Shown piece by piece: positions 12,708 through 20,567 of a DNA stretch of 23,547 nucleotides. Below the pieces are notes generated by a model. That model searched no databases and was not told where the DNA came from. It was given only the letters and a program-made list of their open reading frames with translations. Position 1 is the stretch's first letter, and each line of letters starts with the position of its first letter. Both the position numbers and the translations under genes were made by a program. This DNA is from an uncultured Lachnospiraceae bacterium (GTDB lineage: Bacteria; Bacillota; Clostridia; Lachnospirales; Lachnospiraceae): positions 1 through 23,547 of the forward strand of contig CAKRFY010000039.1 of the NCBI GenBank assembly GCA_934320895.1, read 5' to 3'.

Positions 12708-14465
12708 ATGGATATTTTTAATGTATTGACAATGATTGGTGGACTTGCTCTATTCCTTTATGGAATGCATGTCATGGGAGACGGTCTTGCCAAAACATCC
12801 GGTGGTAAGTTGGAAGCTATACTTGAAAAATTTACTTCTAAAACAGCTTTTGCAGTACTACTCGGAGCCGGTGTAACTGCCGTTATACAGTCATCATCAG
12901 CTACAACAGTTATGGTTGTAGGTTTTGTTAACTCAGGAATTATGAAACTTGAACAGGCTGTAGGTATTATTATGGGTGCCAACATAGGTACTACGATTAC
13001 ATCATGGATTTTATCACTTACAGGAATTCAGGGAGACAGCCTGATAATCAATTTGTTAAAACCAACGTCATTTTCACCGGTGCTTGCTATTATAGGTGTC
13101 GGAATGATATTGTTTGCAAAGAGCAATACTAAGAAAGATGTTGGTACGATATTGGCTGGTTTTGCCATACTTATGACAGGTATGAGTACTATGAGTGAGG
13201 CAGTAGAACCTCTCACAAAGATACCTGCATTTACAAAAATATTTTTGATGTTTAGCGACAACCCTATAATAGGTGTTGTTGTCGGAACTGTGCTTACTGC
13301 GATCATACAGTCATCATCAGCTTCGGTTGGTATATTACAGGCATTTTGTCTTGCTGGTACAGTCAGCTATGCGTCAGCACTTCCTATTATCATGGGACAG
13401 AATATCGGTACATGTGTTACTGCACTTTTATCGGCAGTAGGAGCAAGAAAAAATGCAAAGAGAGCAGCATTTGTTCATTTTTATTTTAATCTTATAGGAA
13501 CCGTTGTATTTATGATAGGTTTTTATGGAATAAATGCGGTAGTTCATTTTGGATTTCTTGAGAAATCGGCATCAGTGGCAGGTATTGCCGTGATTCATAC
13601 TGCGTTTAATATAATAGCAACACTCTGTCTGCTTCCGTTAAAGAATGTACTTGTAACACTTGCAAAACTTACTATTAAAGATAATGAGACAGATGAACAT
13701 ACAGTTAAATCACTTCTTGATGAGCGTTTCCTTGAAAAGCCTGCATTTGCAGTAAATCAGGCACAAAAAACAGCGGTGCTTATGGCAAAGGCATCGGAGG
13801 ATGCATTGTTTAAGGCAATTGGTCTGTTTCATAATTATGATAAGGATGTTGCCGAGGAAGTGTCAAATCTTGAAGATATGGTAGACCATTATGAAGATGA
13901 ACTTGGAACTTACCTTATGAAACTTAATAATGCCGATCTTTCAGACGCAGATTCGAAGATTGTTTCGACTATACTTCATTGTATAGGTGATTTTGAGAGG
14001 ATTTCAGACCATGCAGTGAATCTTATGAATACTGCAAATGAAGTTTATCGGAAAGAAGAACATTTTTCTGATAAGGCAAAAGGTGAACTTGATGTATATG
14101 AGAGTGCGATAAAAGATATTGTTTCAATGACATTTACTGTTTTTGAAAAACAGGATGTGGCTATGGCTACAAAAGTAGAGCCTTTGGAGGAAGTTATTGA
14201 TACATTGAATGACGAGGTAAAGAAAAAACATGTAAAGCGTCTTCGTAAAGGAAAGTGTACTATTGAACTTGGATTTGTGCTTTCAGATATAACTACAAAT
14301 TTTGAAAGAATAGCCGATCATTGTTCTAATATAGCCGTCTGTATAATTCAGACAAATGAGGATGGATTTGATACACATGAATATCTTGACAATTTAAAAG
14401 AAAATGATGATCCTAAGTTTAAGAATATGTACAAGGAATATCGTAACAAATACAAATTACCTTGA
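12708..14465 (+). CDS. Sodium-dependent phosphate cotransporter with C-terminal PhoU domain
   Basis: A 585-residue membrane protein of the Na/Pi cotransporter (NptA/YjbB-like, PF02690) family. Two inverted-type repeats carry the signature motifs QSSSATT (61-67) and QSSSASV (201-207), with about eight hydrophobic segments between residues 5 and 320. From about 360 to 560 there is a helical PhoU-like domain with the metal-binding pattern seen as FERISDHAVN and FERIADHCSN. The protein moves phosphate across the cytoplasmic membrane with Na+; some relatives act as exporters, so direction is open. ATG 12708 is chosen because AAAGGAAG (12694-12701) precedes it; a GTG at 12627 would add 27 non-homologous residues. 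It is a single-gene unit. Confidence 0.92.
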   Translation: MDIFNVLTMIGGLALFLYGMHVMGDGLAKTSGGKLEAILEKFTSKTAFAVLLGAGVTAVIQSSSATTVMVVGFVNSGIMKLEQAVGIIMGANIGTTITSWILSLTGIQGDSLIINLLKPTSFSPVLAIIGVGMILFAKSNTKKDVGTILAGFAILMTGMSTMSEAVEPLTKIPAFTKIFLMFSDNPIIGVVVGTVLTAIIQSSSASVGILQAFCLAGTVSYASALPIIMGQNIGTCVTALLSAVGARKNAKRAAFVHFYFNLIGTVVFMIGFYGINAVVHFGFLEKSASVAGIAVIHTAFNIIATLCLLPLKNVLVTLAKLTIKDNETDEHTVKSLLDERFLEKPAFAVNQAQKTAVLMAKASEDALFKAIGLFHNYDKDVAEEVSNLEDMVDHYEDELGTYLMKLNNADLSDADSKIVSTILHCIGDFERISDHAVNLMNTANEVYRKEEHFSDKAKGELDVYESAIKDIVSMTFTVFEKQDVAMATKVEPLEEVIDTLNDEVKKKHVKRLRKGKCTIELGFVLSDITTNFERIADHCSNIAVCIIQTNEDGFDTHEYLDNLKENDDPKFKNMYKEYRNKYKLP

Positions 14466-14516
14466 TATTGTTAATCAGACAATTACACTATGATAGTACA
14501 ATGGTAATAAATTCTG

Positions 14517-14553
14517 CACGCCCCTATGCTTTAGCAAAGGGGCGTGTTATAAT
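14517..14553 (+). terminator. Strong GC hairpin with extended -10 promoter in its right flank
   Basis: CACGCCCCT (14517-14525) pairs perfectly with AGGGGCGTG (14538-14546), with inner TGCT/AGCA pairing. The following sequence is GTTATAATAT, not a T-run, so termination of the transporter transcript may be incomplete. TG-T-TATAAT (14545-14553) is an extended -10 that could drive the methyltransferase gene at 14587. Both readings may be true. Confidence 0.6.
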
Positions 14554-14586
14554 ATATGCATAAAATTTATAAGAGAGGTTAAAAAA

Positions 14587-15783
14587 GTGGCAATAGTAAC
14601 ATTAAAAAAAGGTGAAGGCAGAACAATTAAAAGCGGTGGAATGTGGGTGTTTGACAATGAAATCGCATCAATAATGGGATCTTTTGAAGATGGTGATATA
14701 GTGATTGTTCATGATTTTGATGGATATCCGATGGGAAAAGGTTTTATAAACAGAAATTCAAAAATCAGAGTTAGACTTATGACGAGAAATCATGAGCAGG
14801 AGATTGATGATGGATTTTTGAGAGAGAGACTTGAAAATGCTTGGGAATACAGAAAAAAGACGGTTGATACATCAAGCTGCAGAATAGTGTTCGGTGAGGC
14901 TGATTTTCTTCCGGGACTTGTTATAGATAAGTTTTCAGATGTGCTTGTGGTACAGTCGCTTGCACTTGGAATTGACAGATTTAAGGAAAAGATAGTTGAT
15001 ATATTAAAAGATATCTTAGATAAGGAGGGCATACATATAAGAGGTGTGTATGAGAGAAGTGATGCGAAAGTCAGAAAAAATGAGGGACTTGAGCGAATTA
15101 AAGGTTTTATAGGTGATGAGTTTGACACAAATGTTGAGATTATTGAAAATGGTGTTAAATATTATGTAGATGTAAAAGAGGGACAGAAAACAGGATTTTT
15201 CCTCGATCAGAAGTACAATAGGCAGTCTATAAGAAAATTGTGCAAGGATGCAAAGGTTCTTGACTGTTTCACACACACAGGTTCATTTGCGCTTAATGCG
15301 GGACAGGCGGGTGCAAAAAGTGTGCTTGGACTTGATGCATCTGAACTAGGCGTAGAGCAGGCAAGAAAAAATGCAGAACTTAATGGACTTTCAGATATAG
15401 TTAAGTTTGAATGTGCAGATGTATTTGATAAACTTCCGGAACTTGAAAAGGCAGGAGAAAAGTTTGATGTTGTAATACTTGATCCGCCTGCATTTACAAA
15501 ATCGAGAAATTCTATTAAAAATGCAGTGAAAGGATACCGTGAAATAAACTTAAGAGGAATGAAACTTGTAAAAGATGGAGGATTTCTTGCGACATGTTCA
15601 TGCTCTCATTTTATGGATTATGAATTGTTTACAAAAACGATTGCGCAGGCGGCATCAAATGTACACAAGAGACTTCGCCAGGTGGAATTTAGAACACAGG
15701 CACCAGATCATCCGATACTCTGGGCTGCAAATGAGTCGTATTATCTTAAATTTTATATATTTCAGGTTTGTGATGATAAATAG
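14587..15783 (+). CDS. Class I SAM-dependent rRNA methyltransferase, RlmI-like
   Basis: A 398-residue protein with an N-terminal PUA domain (about 3-75, including KSGGMWVFDNEI), a central RlmI-type region ending in GQKTGFFLDQ (199-208), and a Rossmann methyltransferase domain: SAM loop VLDCFTHTGSFAL (224-236), acidic GLDAS (248-252), ILDPPAF (297-303), and the cysteine motif TCSCSHF (336-342). This order matches RlmI, which makes m5C1962 in 23S rRNA, with C337 or C339 as candidate catalytic cysteine. The exact target base here is inferred from the family. It begins with GTG 14587 preceded by AGAGAGG (14572-14578). Confidence 0.9.
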   Translation: MAIVTLKKGEGRTIKSGGMWVFDNEIASIMGSFEDGDIVIVHDFDGYPMGKGFINRNSKIRVRLMTRNHEQEIDDGFLRERLENAWEYRKKTVDTSSCRIVFGEADFLPGLVIDKFSDVLVVQSLALGIDRFKEKIVDILKDILDKEGIHIRGVYERSDAKVRKNEGLERIKGFIGDEFDTNVEIIENGVKYYVDVKEGQKTGFFLDQKYNRQSIRKLCKDAKVLDCFTHTGSFALNAGQAGAKSVLGLDASELGVEQARKNAELNGLSDIVKFECADVFDKLPELEKAGEKFDVVILDPPAFTKSRNSIKNAVKGYREINLRGMKLVKDGGFLATCSCSHFMDYELFTKTIAQAASNVHKRLRQVEFRTQAPDHPILWAANESYYLKFYIFQVCDDK

Positions 15784-15835
15784 AAAGCAGTATGTTGGAA
15801 GAAAAGTATAAGAGGCAACATACTTCACAAACCTG
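15763..15835 (+). promoter_or_regulatory. Two-tier hairpin spanning the rlmI-like stop codon
   Basis: CAGGTTTGTGA (15763-15773) and TCACAAACCTG (15825-15835) form a perfect 11-bp outer stem. GTATGTTG (15790-15797) and CAACATAC (15816-15823) form an inner 8-bp stem stacked one nucleotide away on the 3' side. The outer left arm is coding sequence for the last residues of the methyltransferase. No T-run follows, so it looks like a processing, stability or attenuation structure before sbcD rather than a simple terminator. Confidence 0.55.
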
Positions 15836-15891
15836 CTATGTACAAAAAGTGGCGCAAGAATTGAGATTAGTTTGTGGAAACGAGGATTAAA

Positions 15892-17040
15892 ATGAGATTT
15901 TTTCATATTTCAGATTTACATTTTGGTAAACTTTTGTATGGTTATGACCTTACGGATGAACATAGAAATTTTATAGAGCAGATTGGAGATTACTGCGAGG
16001 AATATAATCCTGATGCGGTTCTTATTGCAGGCGATATTTACGATAGGTCAGTGCCATCGGCGGAGGCTATGACATTGCTTGACGAACTTTTAAATAAACT
16101 TTCAGGAAGAAAAGTTTTTATCATTTCTGGAAATCATGATAATGCAAAAAGACTCAGCTTTGGAAAAGATTTTTTAAAAATGCATGATATATATATATGT
16201 ACTGTTCCACCGACAGAGGAAAAACAAAAGATTGAAAAGGTTACGTTTGAGGATGAATATGGAAATGTAAATATCTATATGCTTCCGTTTTTAAAGCCTG
16301 CATTATTTAAAAATTCAATGCCAGGAGAGGCAGCAGCGGGAGAAGATGCAATAATAAAAAAGCTCGTTGAAAATGCCGGTATAGATAAAAATGAGAGAAA
16401 TATCATACTTGCTCACCAGTTTTTTGTGTCAGGTCATAAAGAGCCTGAACTTTGTGAGTCGGAGCAGACTCCGGCTATAGTAGGAGGACTTGATGCTGTT
16501 GATGTATCAGCATTTGACGATTTTGAGTATGCAGCACTTGGTCATATTCATGGTGGACAGTTTGTGGGTGAAGAAAAGAACAGGTACAGTGGAACGCCGA
16601 TTAAATTTTCGGTAAGTGAAAGAAATCATAATAAGAGCATTGTTATGGTGGATATGGGGGAAAAAGGCAAAAAGATAGAGATAACAAAACTTCCACTCAC
16701 TCAGATAAGAGATGTAAAAAAGCTTACCGGATATTTTGATGATATAATAGCTGCAGCAGATGAGGAACTTAAGAATGATTATGTAAGTATTACTTTAAGG
16801 GATGAGGAAATAATTCCTGATGTAAAGGAAAAACTGAGTGCATATTTTGATTATATATTAGAAGTTGTTGTTGATAATTCTGAGACTAGAAAGATAATGT
16901 TTGAGGATGTCAGTGATTTAAAAGAAATGTCACCATATGATGCATTTAATACTTTTTTTGAACAGCTTACTGACAGAGAAATGAACGATGCAGAGAGCGA
17001 ACTGTTCAGGGAAATACTTAGTGAAATTGTGGAGGATTAG
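15892..17040 (+). CDS. sbcD: SbcD exonuclease subunit (Mre11 homologue)
   Basis: A 382-residue metallophosphoesterase, the nuclease of the SbcCD complex that cuts DNA hairpins and double-strand ends in an ATP-controlled, Mn2+-dependent way. Metal-site motifs appear in order: ISDLHFGK with D8 and H10, AGDIYDR with D48, SGNHDN with N81 and H82, LAHQF, and ALGHIHGGQ. A C-terminal capping domain follows (residues about 265-382). The start is ATG 15892 with GAGG (15882-15885) 6 nt before it; GTG 15874 has no such site. sbcC starts one base after its stop, so the two are translated together, as in most bacteria. Confidence 0.96.
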   Translation: MRFFHISDLHFGKLLYGYDLTDEHRNFIEQIGDYCEEYNPDAVLIAGDIYDRSVPSAEAMTLLDELLNKLSGRKVFIISGNHDNAKRLSFGKDFLKMHDIYICTVPPTEEKQKIEKVTFEDEYGNVNIYMLPFLKPALFKNSMPGEAAAGEDAIIKKLVENAGIDKNERNIILAHQFFVSGHKEPELCESEQTPAIVGGLDAVDVSAFDDFEYAALGHIHGGQFVGEEKNRYSGTPIKFSVSERNHNKSIVMVDMGEKGKKIEITKLPLTQIRDVKKLTGYFDDIIAAADEELKNDYVSITLRDEEIIPDVKEKLSAYFDYILEVVVDNSETRKIMFEDVSDLKEMSPYDAFNTFFEQLTDREMNDAESELFREILSEIVED

Positions 17041-17041
17041 C

Positions 17042-20000
17042 ATGAAACCGTTAAAGCTTGTTATGTCGGCATTTGGCTCCTATGGTGGAGAGGAAGTTAT
17101 TGATTTTTCAAAAATAAAAGGTGGTCTTTTTCTCGTATCAGGTGATACGGGATCGGGTAAGACTACTATTTTTGATGGGATAATGTATGCACTCTACAAT
17201 AAGATGGGTGGCGGCGACAGAGAAACAAAAATGATGAGAAGTGAGTATGCAAAGGATAAGCAGAAAACGTTTGTGGAGTTTACATTTGAATATGCACATG
17301 GAGAAAATAAAGGTGTATATGTTGTAAAGAGAACGACTAATTTTAGAAAAAGTGGTGTCACTTCAGATGTTGTTCTTACTTTGCCTGGTGGAGAAATCTT
17401 TAATAGGAAGAATAAAGAGACAGATGAAAAGATCCAGAGTATAGTTGGGCTTGACTATAAGCAGTTTGGAAAGATAGTAATGATAGCTCAGGGGCAGTTT
17501 CGTGAGCTTATTATGGAAAACACAAAGAACAGAAAAGAAATATTTAAGAGTATTTTCTCGATGGATATATATGAAAAAATCGAGAGAGCGATAAATGACA
17601 GGTTTAAAAAGTTATATGCACAGATAAAAGATAACAATCTTTTGCTGGAGGAAAATTTTAATACTGCTTATATAAGTGAAGAAGGCGGTAATGCTGAGTC
17701 ATGGAGAGATGCCTTTGAAAAGAGAGATACAGAACCTGAGCTTCTTCTTAATGTGCTTGAAAAAGAGATAAAAGAACTTGAGGATAAGAAAAATCGAGAA
17801 AAAAGGATAATTGATAAAAAGAATGCTGATATTGCAGAACTTATAAAGAGGATATCGGATGCAGATAAGATAAATAGTAAGTTTGGTCAGAGAAAAGAAG
17901 TCAGTTTACGATATGCAGGTCTGATGGAACAAAAGCATACATATGAACAAAAGTCGGAGATAGTAAAAAAAGCAAAAGCAGCAAGTGAAATTAAACAGTT
18001 AAAGTTAGTTTATTTAAAAACAAAAGATGCCATTGAATTAAAAGAACAACAGCTGGAGAAGAATAAGACAAAGTTTTCTAAGTTAGGGCAAAAACATGAA
18101 AAACTTTTATCAGAAAAAAGAACTTTTGAGAAAGATTATTTAAAGGATAATGAAAATTTTTTGAGAGAAAAAAATAGGCTTGAAAGTGAAATGGAAAAGT
18201 ATAAAATATATGATGAAAAGAAGAAATCATATATTGTAGAAGAAACTAAACTTGAAAAGTTAAAAGAGAAAGCACAACGGTTAGAGAAAGATAAAAATAC
18301 ATATCTTAAAAAGAGTGAAGCTAACAAAAGGACGTTAGAAGAACTAAAAAATGTGGAGATAGAACTTCAAAGGTATATAACAGCAGTTGACAATGAAAAA
18401 AGAACATTACTGGAATTTGAGGCTTTAAAGAAGGCTATATCTTTATATAAAAAAGAAGATACAAAATTTCAGATTGCGGAGAAAGAATATAGCAGTAAAT
18501 ATTTATTATGGAAAGAAGCAAGAAAAATATATGAGGATACAAGTGACAGATATGTGGCTGCACAAGCTGCGATACTTGCAGCACAATTGAGAGATGGCAT
18601 GCCGTGTCCCGTGTGTGGTTCAACAAATCATGTTCATCCGGCAGATATGACAAAGGACACTGTTACAAAAGAAGAACTTGATACTTATAAGACAAAAGAA
18701 GCTGAGTGCGAAAAAGAAAAAAATAATGCTCAGAAAATTTTTGAGAAGTGTCAAAGAAAAAAAGATGTGGCTTTTGCAGATATAAAAAGGTACTATGAAA
18801 GCTTTTATCGTATCAAAGAAAAAACTTTTGACATTGCGATATTGGAAGAAAGTGTAAAAAATAAAATCAAAGAAGTAAAACAATCTTTAAAGGAAAATGA
18901 ACAGATAATACAAGATTTGCGTAGCAAAAAGGATGAAAAGACAAAATGTGAGGGGCTTGAAAAGGAAATAGAGACAGATATTAAAGAGGTTGAAATAAAG
19001 ATAAATGAAAACGCAAAAATGTTAAATGAACAATCCATTTGCGTTGGGAGTATCTTTGCTGAGATTGATATACTTAAAAAGGACTTGTCATATGAAAGTT
19101 CAGAAGTGGCTTTAGATAAACTTGAAAGTATAAGTAATAAACTTGAAACTCTTGAGAAAAGAAAAAATGAACTTGATGAGAGTGTTTTAAAATCCGACAG
19201 AACGAAAAGTAATCTTAGTGGTACAATAAAGGAAACTATAAATCAGCTTGAAACTGACAGGAAAAACCTTGAAACTGAGTATAGTGTTTATTGTAATTCT
19301 ATCAAAGAAAAAGGGTTTGAAAATGAAGATGCCTATCAAGAGAGTGTTGAATATATAGAAAATATTGAAGAGTTTGACAACCAGATACAAGAGTATAAGG
19401 AAGAAGTAAGCAAAGTCCGGTCGCTTATCAATGTACTTGATGATATGCTTGAAGGAGAAAAAGAAATTGACACAGAAGAAATGTTAAAACAGAAGGTAGA
19501 GATGGAGATTGAAACAGAGAGCCTTAGCAGTGAAAATGAGATCACGGTATCAAAACTTGGTACCAATAACTCGGTAAAGGCTAAGGTCAGCAGGCTTATG
19601 GAGCAGAGGGGAAAACTTAATGAAAGATACAAAGTCATATCTTCACTTAATAATGTAGCAAACAGCAAGAAAATCCATTTCCAGACTTTTGTTTTAAGAC
19701 AGTATTTTAATATGGTCATATCTTATGCTAACAAAAGACTTGCAGTTATGACATCAAACGGATTTTTATTAAAATGCAGAGATATCTCACTTACTACGGC
19801 AGGAGAGACAGGACTTGAACTTGATGTGTATAGCCCTGTTACCGGAAAGATAAGGGATGCCCATTCTTTATCGGGAGGAGAAACATTTATGGCTTCTCTC
19901 GCAATGGCACTTGGAATGTCAGATATCGTGCAGAATAATTCAGGCAAAACGCAGATAGATACAATGTTTATTGATGAAGGATTTGGTTCGTTAAGCGATG

Positions 20001-20164
20001 ATGTAAGAGATAAGGCAGTAAAGATACTTTTAGATCTTGCAGGAAGCAGCAGGCTTGTCGGTGTTATTTCACATGTATCGGAACTTAAAGAACAGATTCC
20101 GTCAAAAATAATTGTAAGAAAGGAAAACGATGGAAGTCACATTACATGGGTTCAGGATAGATAG
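17042..20164 (+). CDS. sbcC: SbcC ATPase subunit (Rad50 homologue)
   Basis: A 1040-residue SMC-like ATPase. The N-terminal half-domain has Walker A GDTGSGKTT (34-42) and the Q-loop region GQFRELI. Two long charged coiled coils flank the zinc hook CPVCG (C522, C525). The C-terminal half-domain has signature SLSGGETFMASLAMALG (from 942) and Walker B MFIDEGFGSLS (D978, E979). Two molecules join at the hook and hold SbcD dimers to open DNA ends and cleave hairpins. GGAGG (17031-17035) lies in the end of sbcD and selects ATG 17042. Its 3' end overlaps the next small gene by 35 bp. This repair complex attacks long palindromes, relevant to the many short inverted repeats here only in general. Confidence 0.96.
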   Translation: MKPLKLVMSAFGSYGGEEVIDFSKIKGGLFLVSGDTGSGKTTIFDGIMYALYNKMGGGDRETKMMRSEYAKDKQKTFVEFTFEYAHGENKGVYVVKRTTNFRKSGVTSDVVLTLPGGEIFNRKNKETDEKIQSIVGLDYKQFGKIVMIAQGQFRELIMENTKNRKEIFKSIFSMDIYEKIERAINDRFKKLYAQIKDNNLLLEENFNTAYISEEGGNAESWRDAFEKRDTEPELLLNVLEKEIKELEDKKNREKRIIDKKNADIAELIKRISDADKINSKFGQRKEVSLRYAGLMEQKHTYEQKSEIVKKAKAASEIKQLKLVYLKTKDAIELKEQQLEKNKTKFSKLGQKHEKLLSEKRTFEKDYLKDNENFLREKNRLESEMEKYKIYDEKKKSYIVEETKLEKLKEKAQRLEKDKNTYLKKSEANKRTLEELKNVEIELQRYITAVDNEKRTLLEFEALKKAISLYKKEDTKFQIAEKEYSSKYLLWKEARKIYEDTSDRYVAAQAAILAAQLRDGMPCPVCGSTNHVHPADMTKDTVTKEELDTYKTKEAECEKEKNNAQKIFEKCQRKKDVAFADIKRYYESFYRIKEKTFDIAILEESVKNKIKEVKQSLKENEQIIQDLRSKKDEKTKCEGLEKEIETDIKEVEIKINENAKMLNEQSICVGSIFAEIDILKKDLSYESSEVALDKLESISNKLETLEKRKNELDESVLKSDRTKSNLSGTIKETINQLETDRKNLETEYSVYCNSIKEKGFENEDAYQESVEYIENIEEFDNQIQEYKEEVSKVRSLINVLDDMLEGEKEIDTEEMLKQKVEMEIETESLSSENEITVSKLGTNNSVKAKVSRLMEQRGKLNERYKVISSLNNVANSKKIHFQTFVLRQYFNMVISYANKRLAVMTSNGFLLKCRDISLTTAGETGLELDVYSPVTGKIRDAHSLSGGETFMASLAMALGMSDIVQNNSGKTQIDTMFIDEGFGSLSDDVRDKAVKILLDLAGSSRLVGVISHVSELKEQIPSKIIVRKENDGSHITWVQDR

Positions 20165-20483
20165 AAAAAAGAAGATAACATGTAAACAGGTACAGAAAAG
20201 GATTATAGATTTTATAAATGATGATATGGATGTAAAAGAACTGGGGGATTTTCTTGACCATCTGGAATGTTGCAAGGAGTGCAGAGAAGAATATGATGTA
20301 TATTATACACTTATAATGGGAATGAGACTTCTTGACAGTGATAATCTTAAAGGAAAGACGAAGCTTGATCCACAGGAGCGTATCGACAGTGCGAGATCTT
20401 ATGTGTTCAGATGTCGCATTGTTTTGCTGGAAAAAATCATACTTTTTATATTTATCTGCATTGGCATTATCCTTATTTACTGA
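20130..20483 (+). CDS. Small zinc-finger (zf-HC2-like) protein with C-terminal membrane helix
   Basis: A 117-residue protein. Residues 16-55 follow the anti-sigma zinc-finger pattern: ITCKQVQ, then HLECCKEC with H44-x3-C48-x2-C51 and C18 as the probable fourth ligand. A linker follows, and a hydrophobic helix (about 98-117) ends the protein. Such proteins are often membrane anti-sigma factors, but no sigma-factor gene lies nearby, so its partner is unknown and an assignment as anti-sigma is not justified. The only in-frame ATG before the finger is at 20130, inside sbcC, with AGGA just upstream. The 35-bp overlap implies coupling to sbcC. Confidence 0.7.
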   Translation: MEVTLHGFRIDRKKKITCKQVQKRIIDFINDDMDVKELGDFLDHLECCKECREEYDVYYTLIMGMRLLDSDNLKGKTKLDPQERIDSARSYVFRCRIVLLEKIILFIFICIGIILIY

Positions 20484-20490
20484 TAAATTG

Positions 20491-20536
20491 TTTAACACTA
20501 TCAAGCAAGTAGCAGAGCGGATCGAGAATATCTGCT
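20491..20536 (+). repeat. 46-bp dispersed hairpin repeat, copy 3
   Basis: The first 32 bp match copy 2 exactly; four substitutions fall in the hairpin half. The stem is AGCGGAT / ATCTGCT, where the C-to-T change turns G-C into G-U, while the loop becomes CGAGAAT. It lies 31 bp before the polA start codon, so it is probably in the polA leader. Confidence 0.85.
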
Positions 20537-20567
20537 TTAATGACGACAAGGAAGGAAAATTTTATAT

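Noticed and set aside
15792..15890. A 32-codon ORF ending one base before the sbcD start
   Set aside because: No good ribosome-binding site, and it overlaps the hairpin arms; possible coupling but not supportable as a gene.
7680..20536. CRISPR array made of the 46-bp repeats
   Set aside because: Copies are kilobases apart with genes between them, and no cas genes are present.
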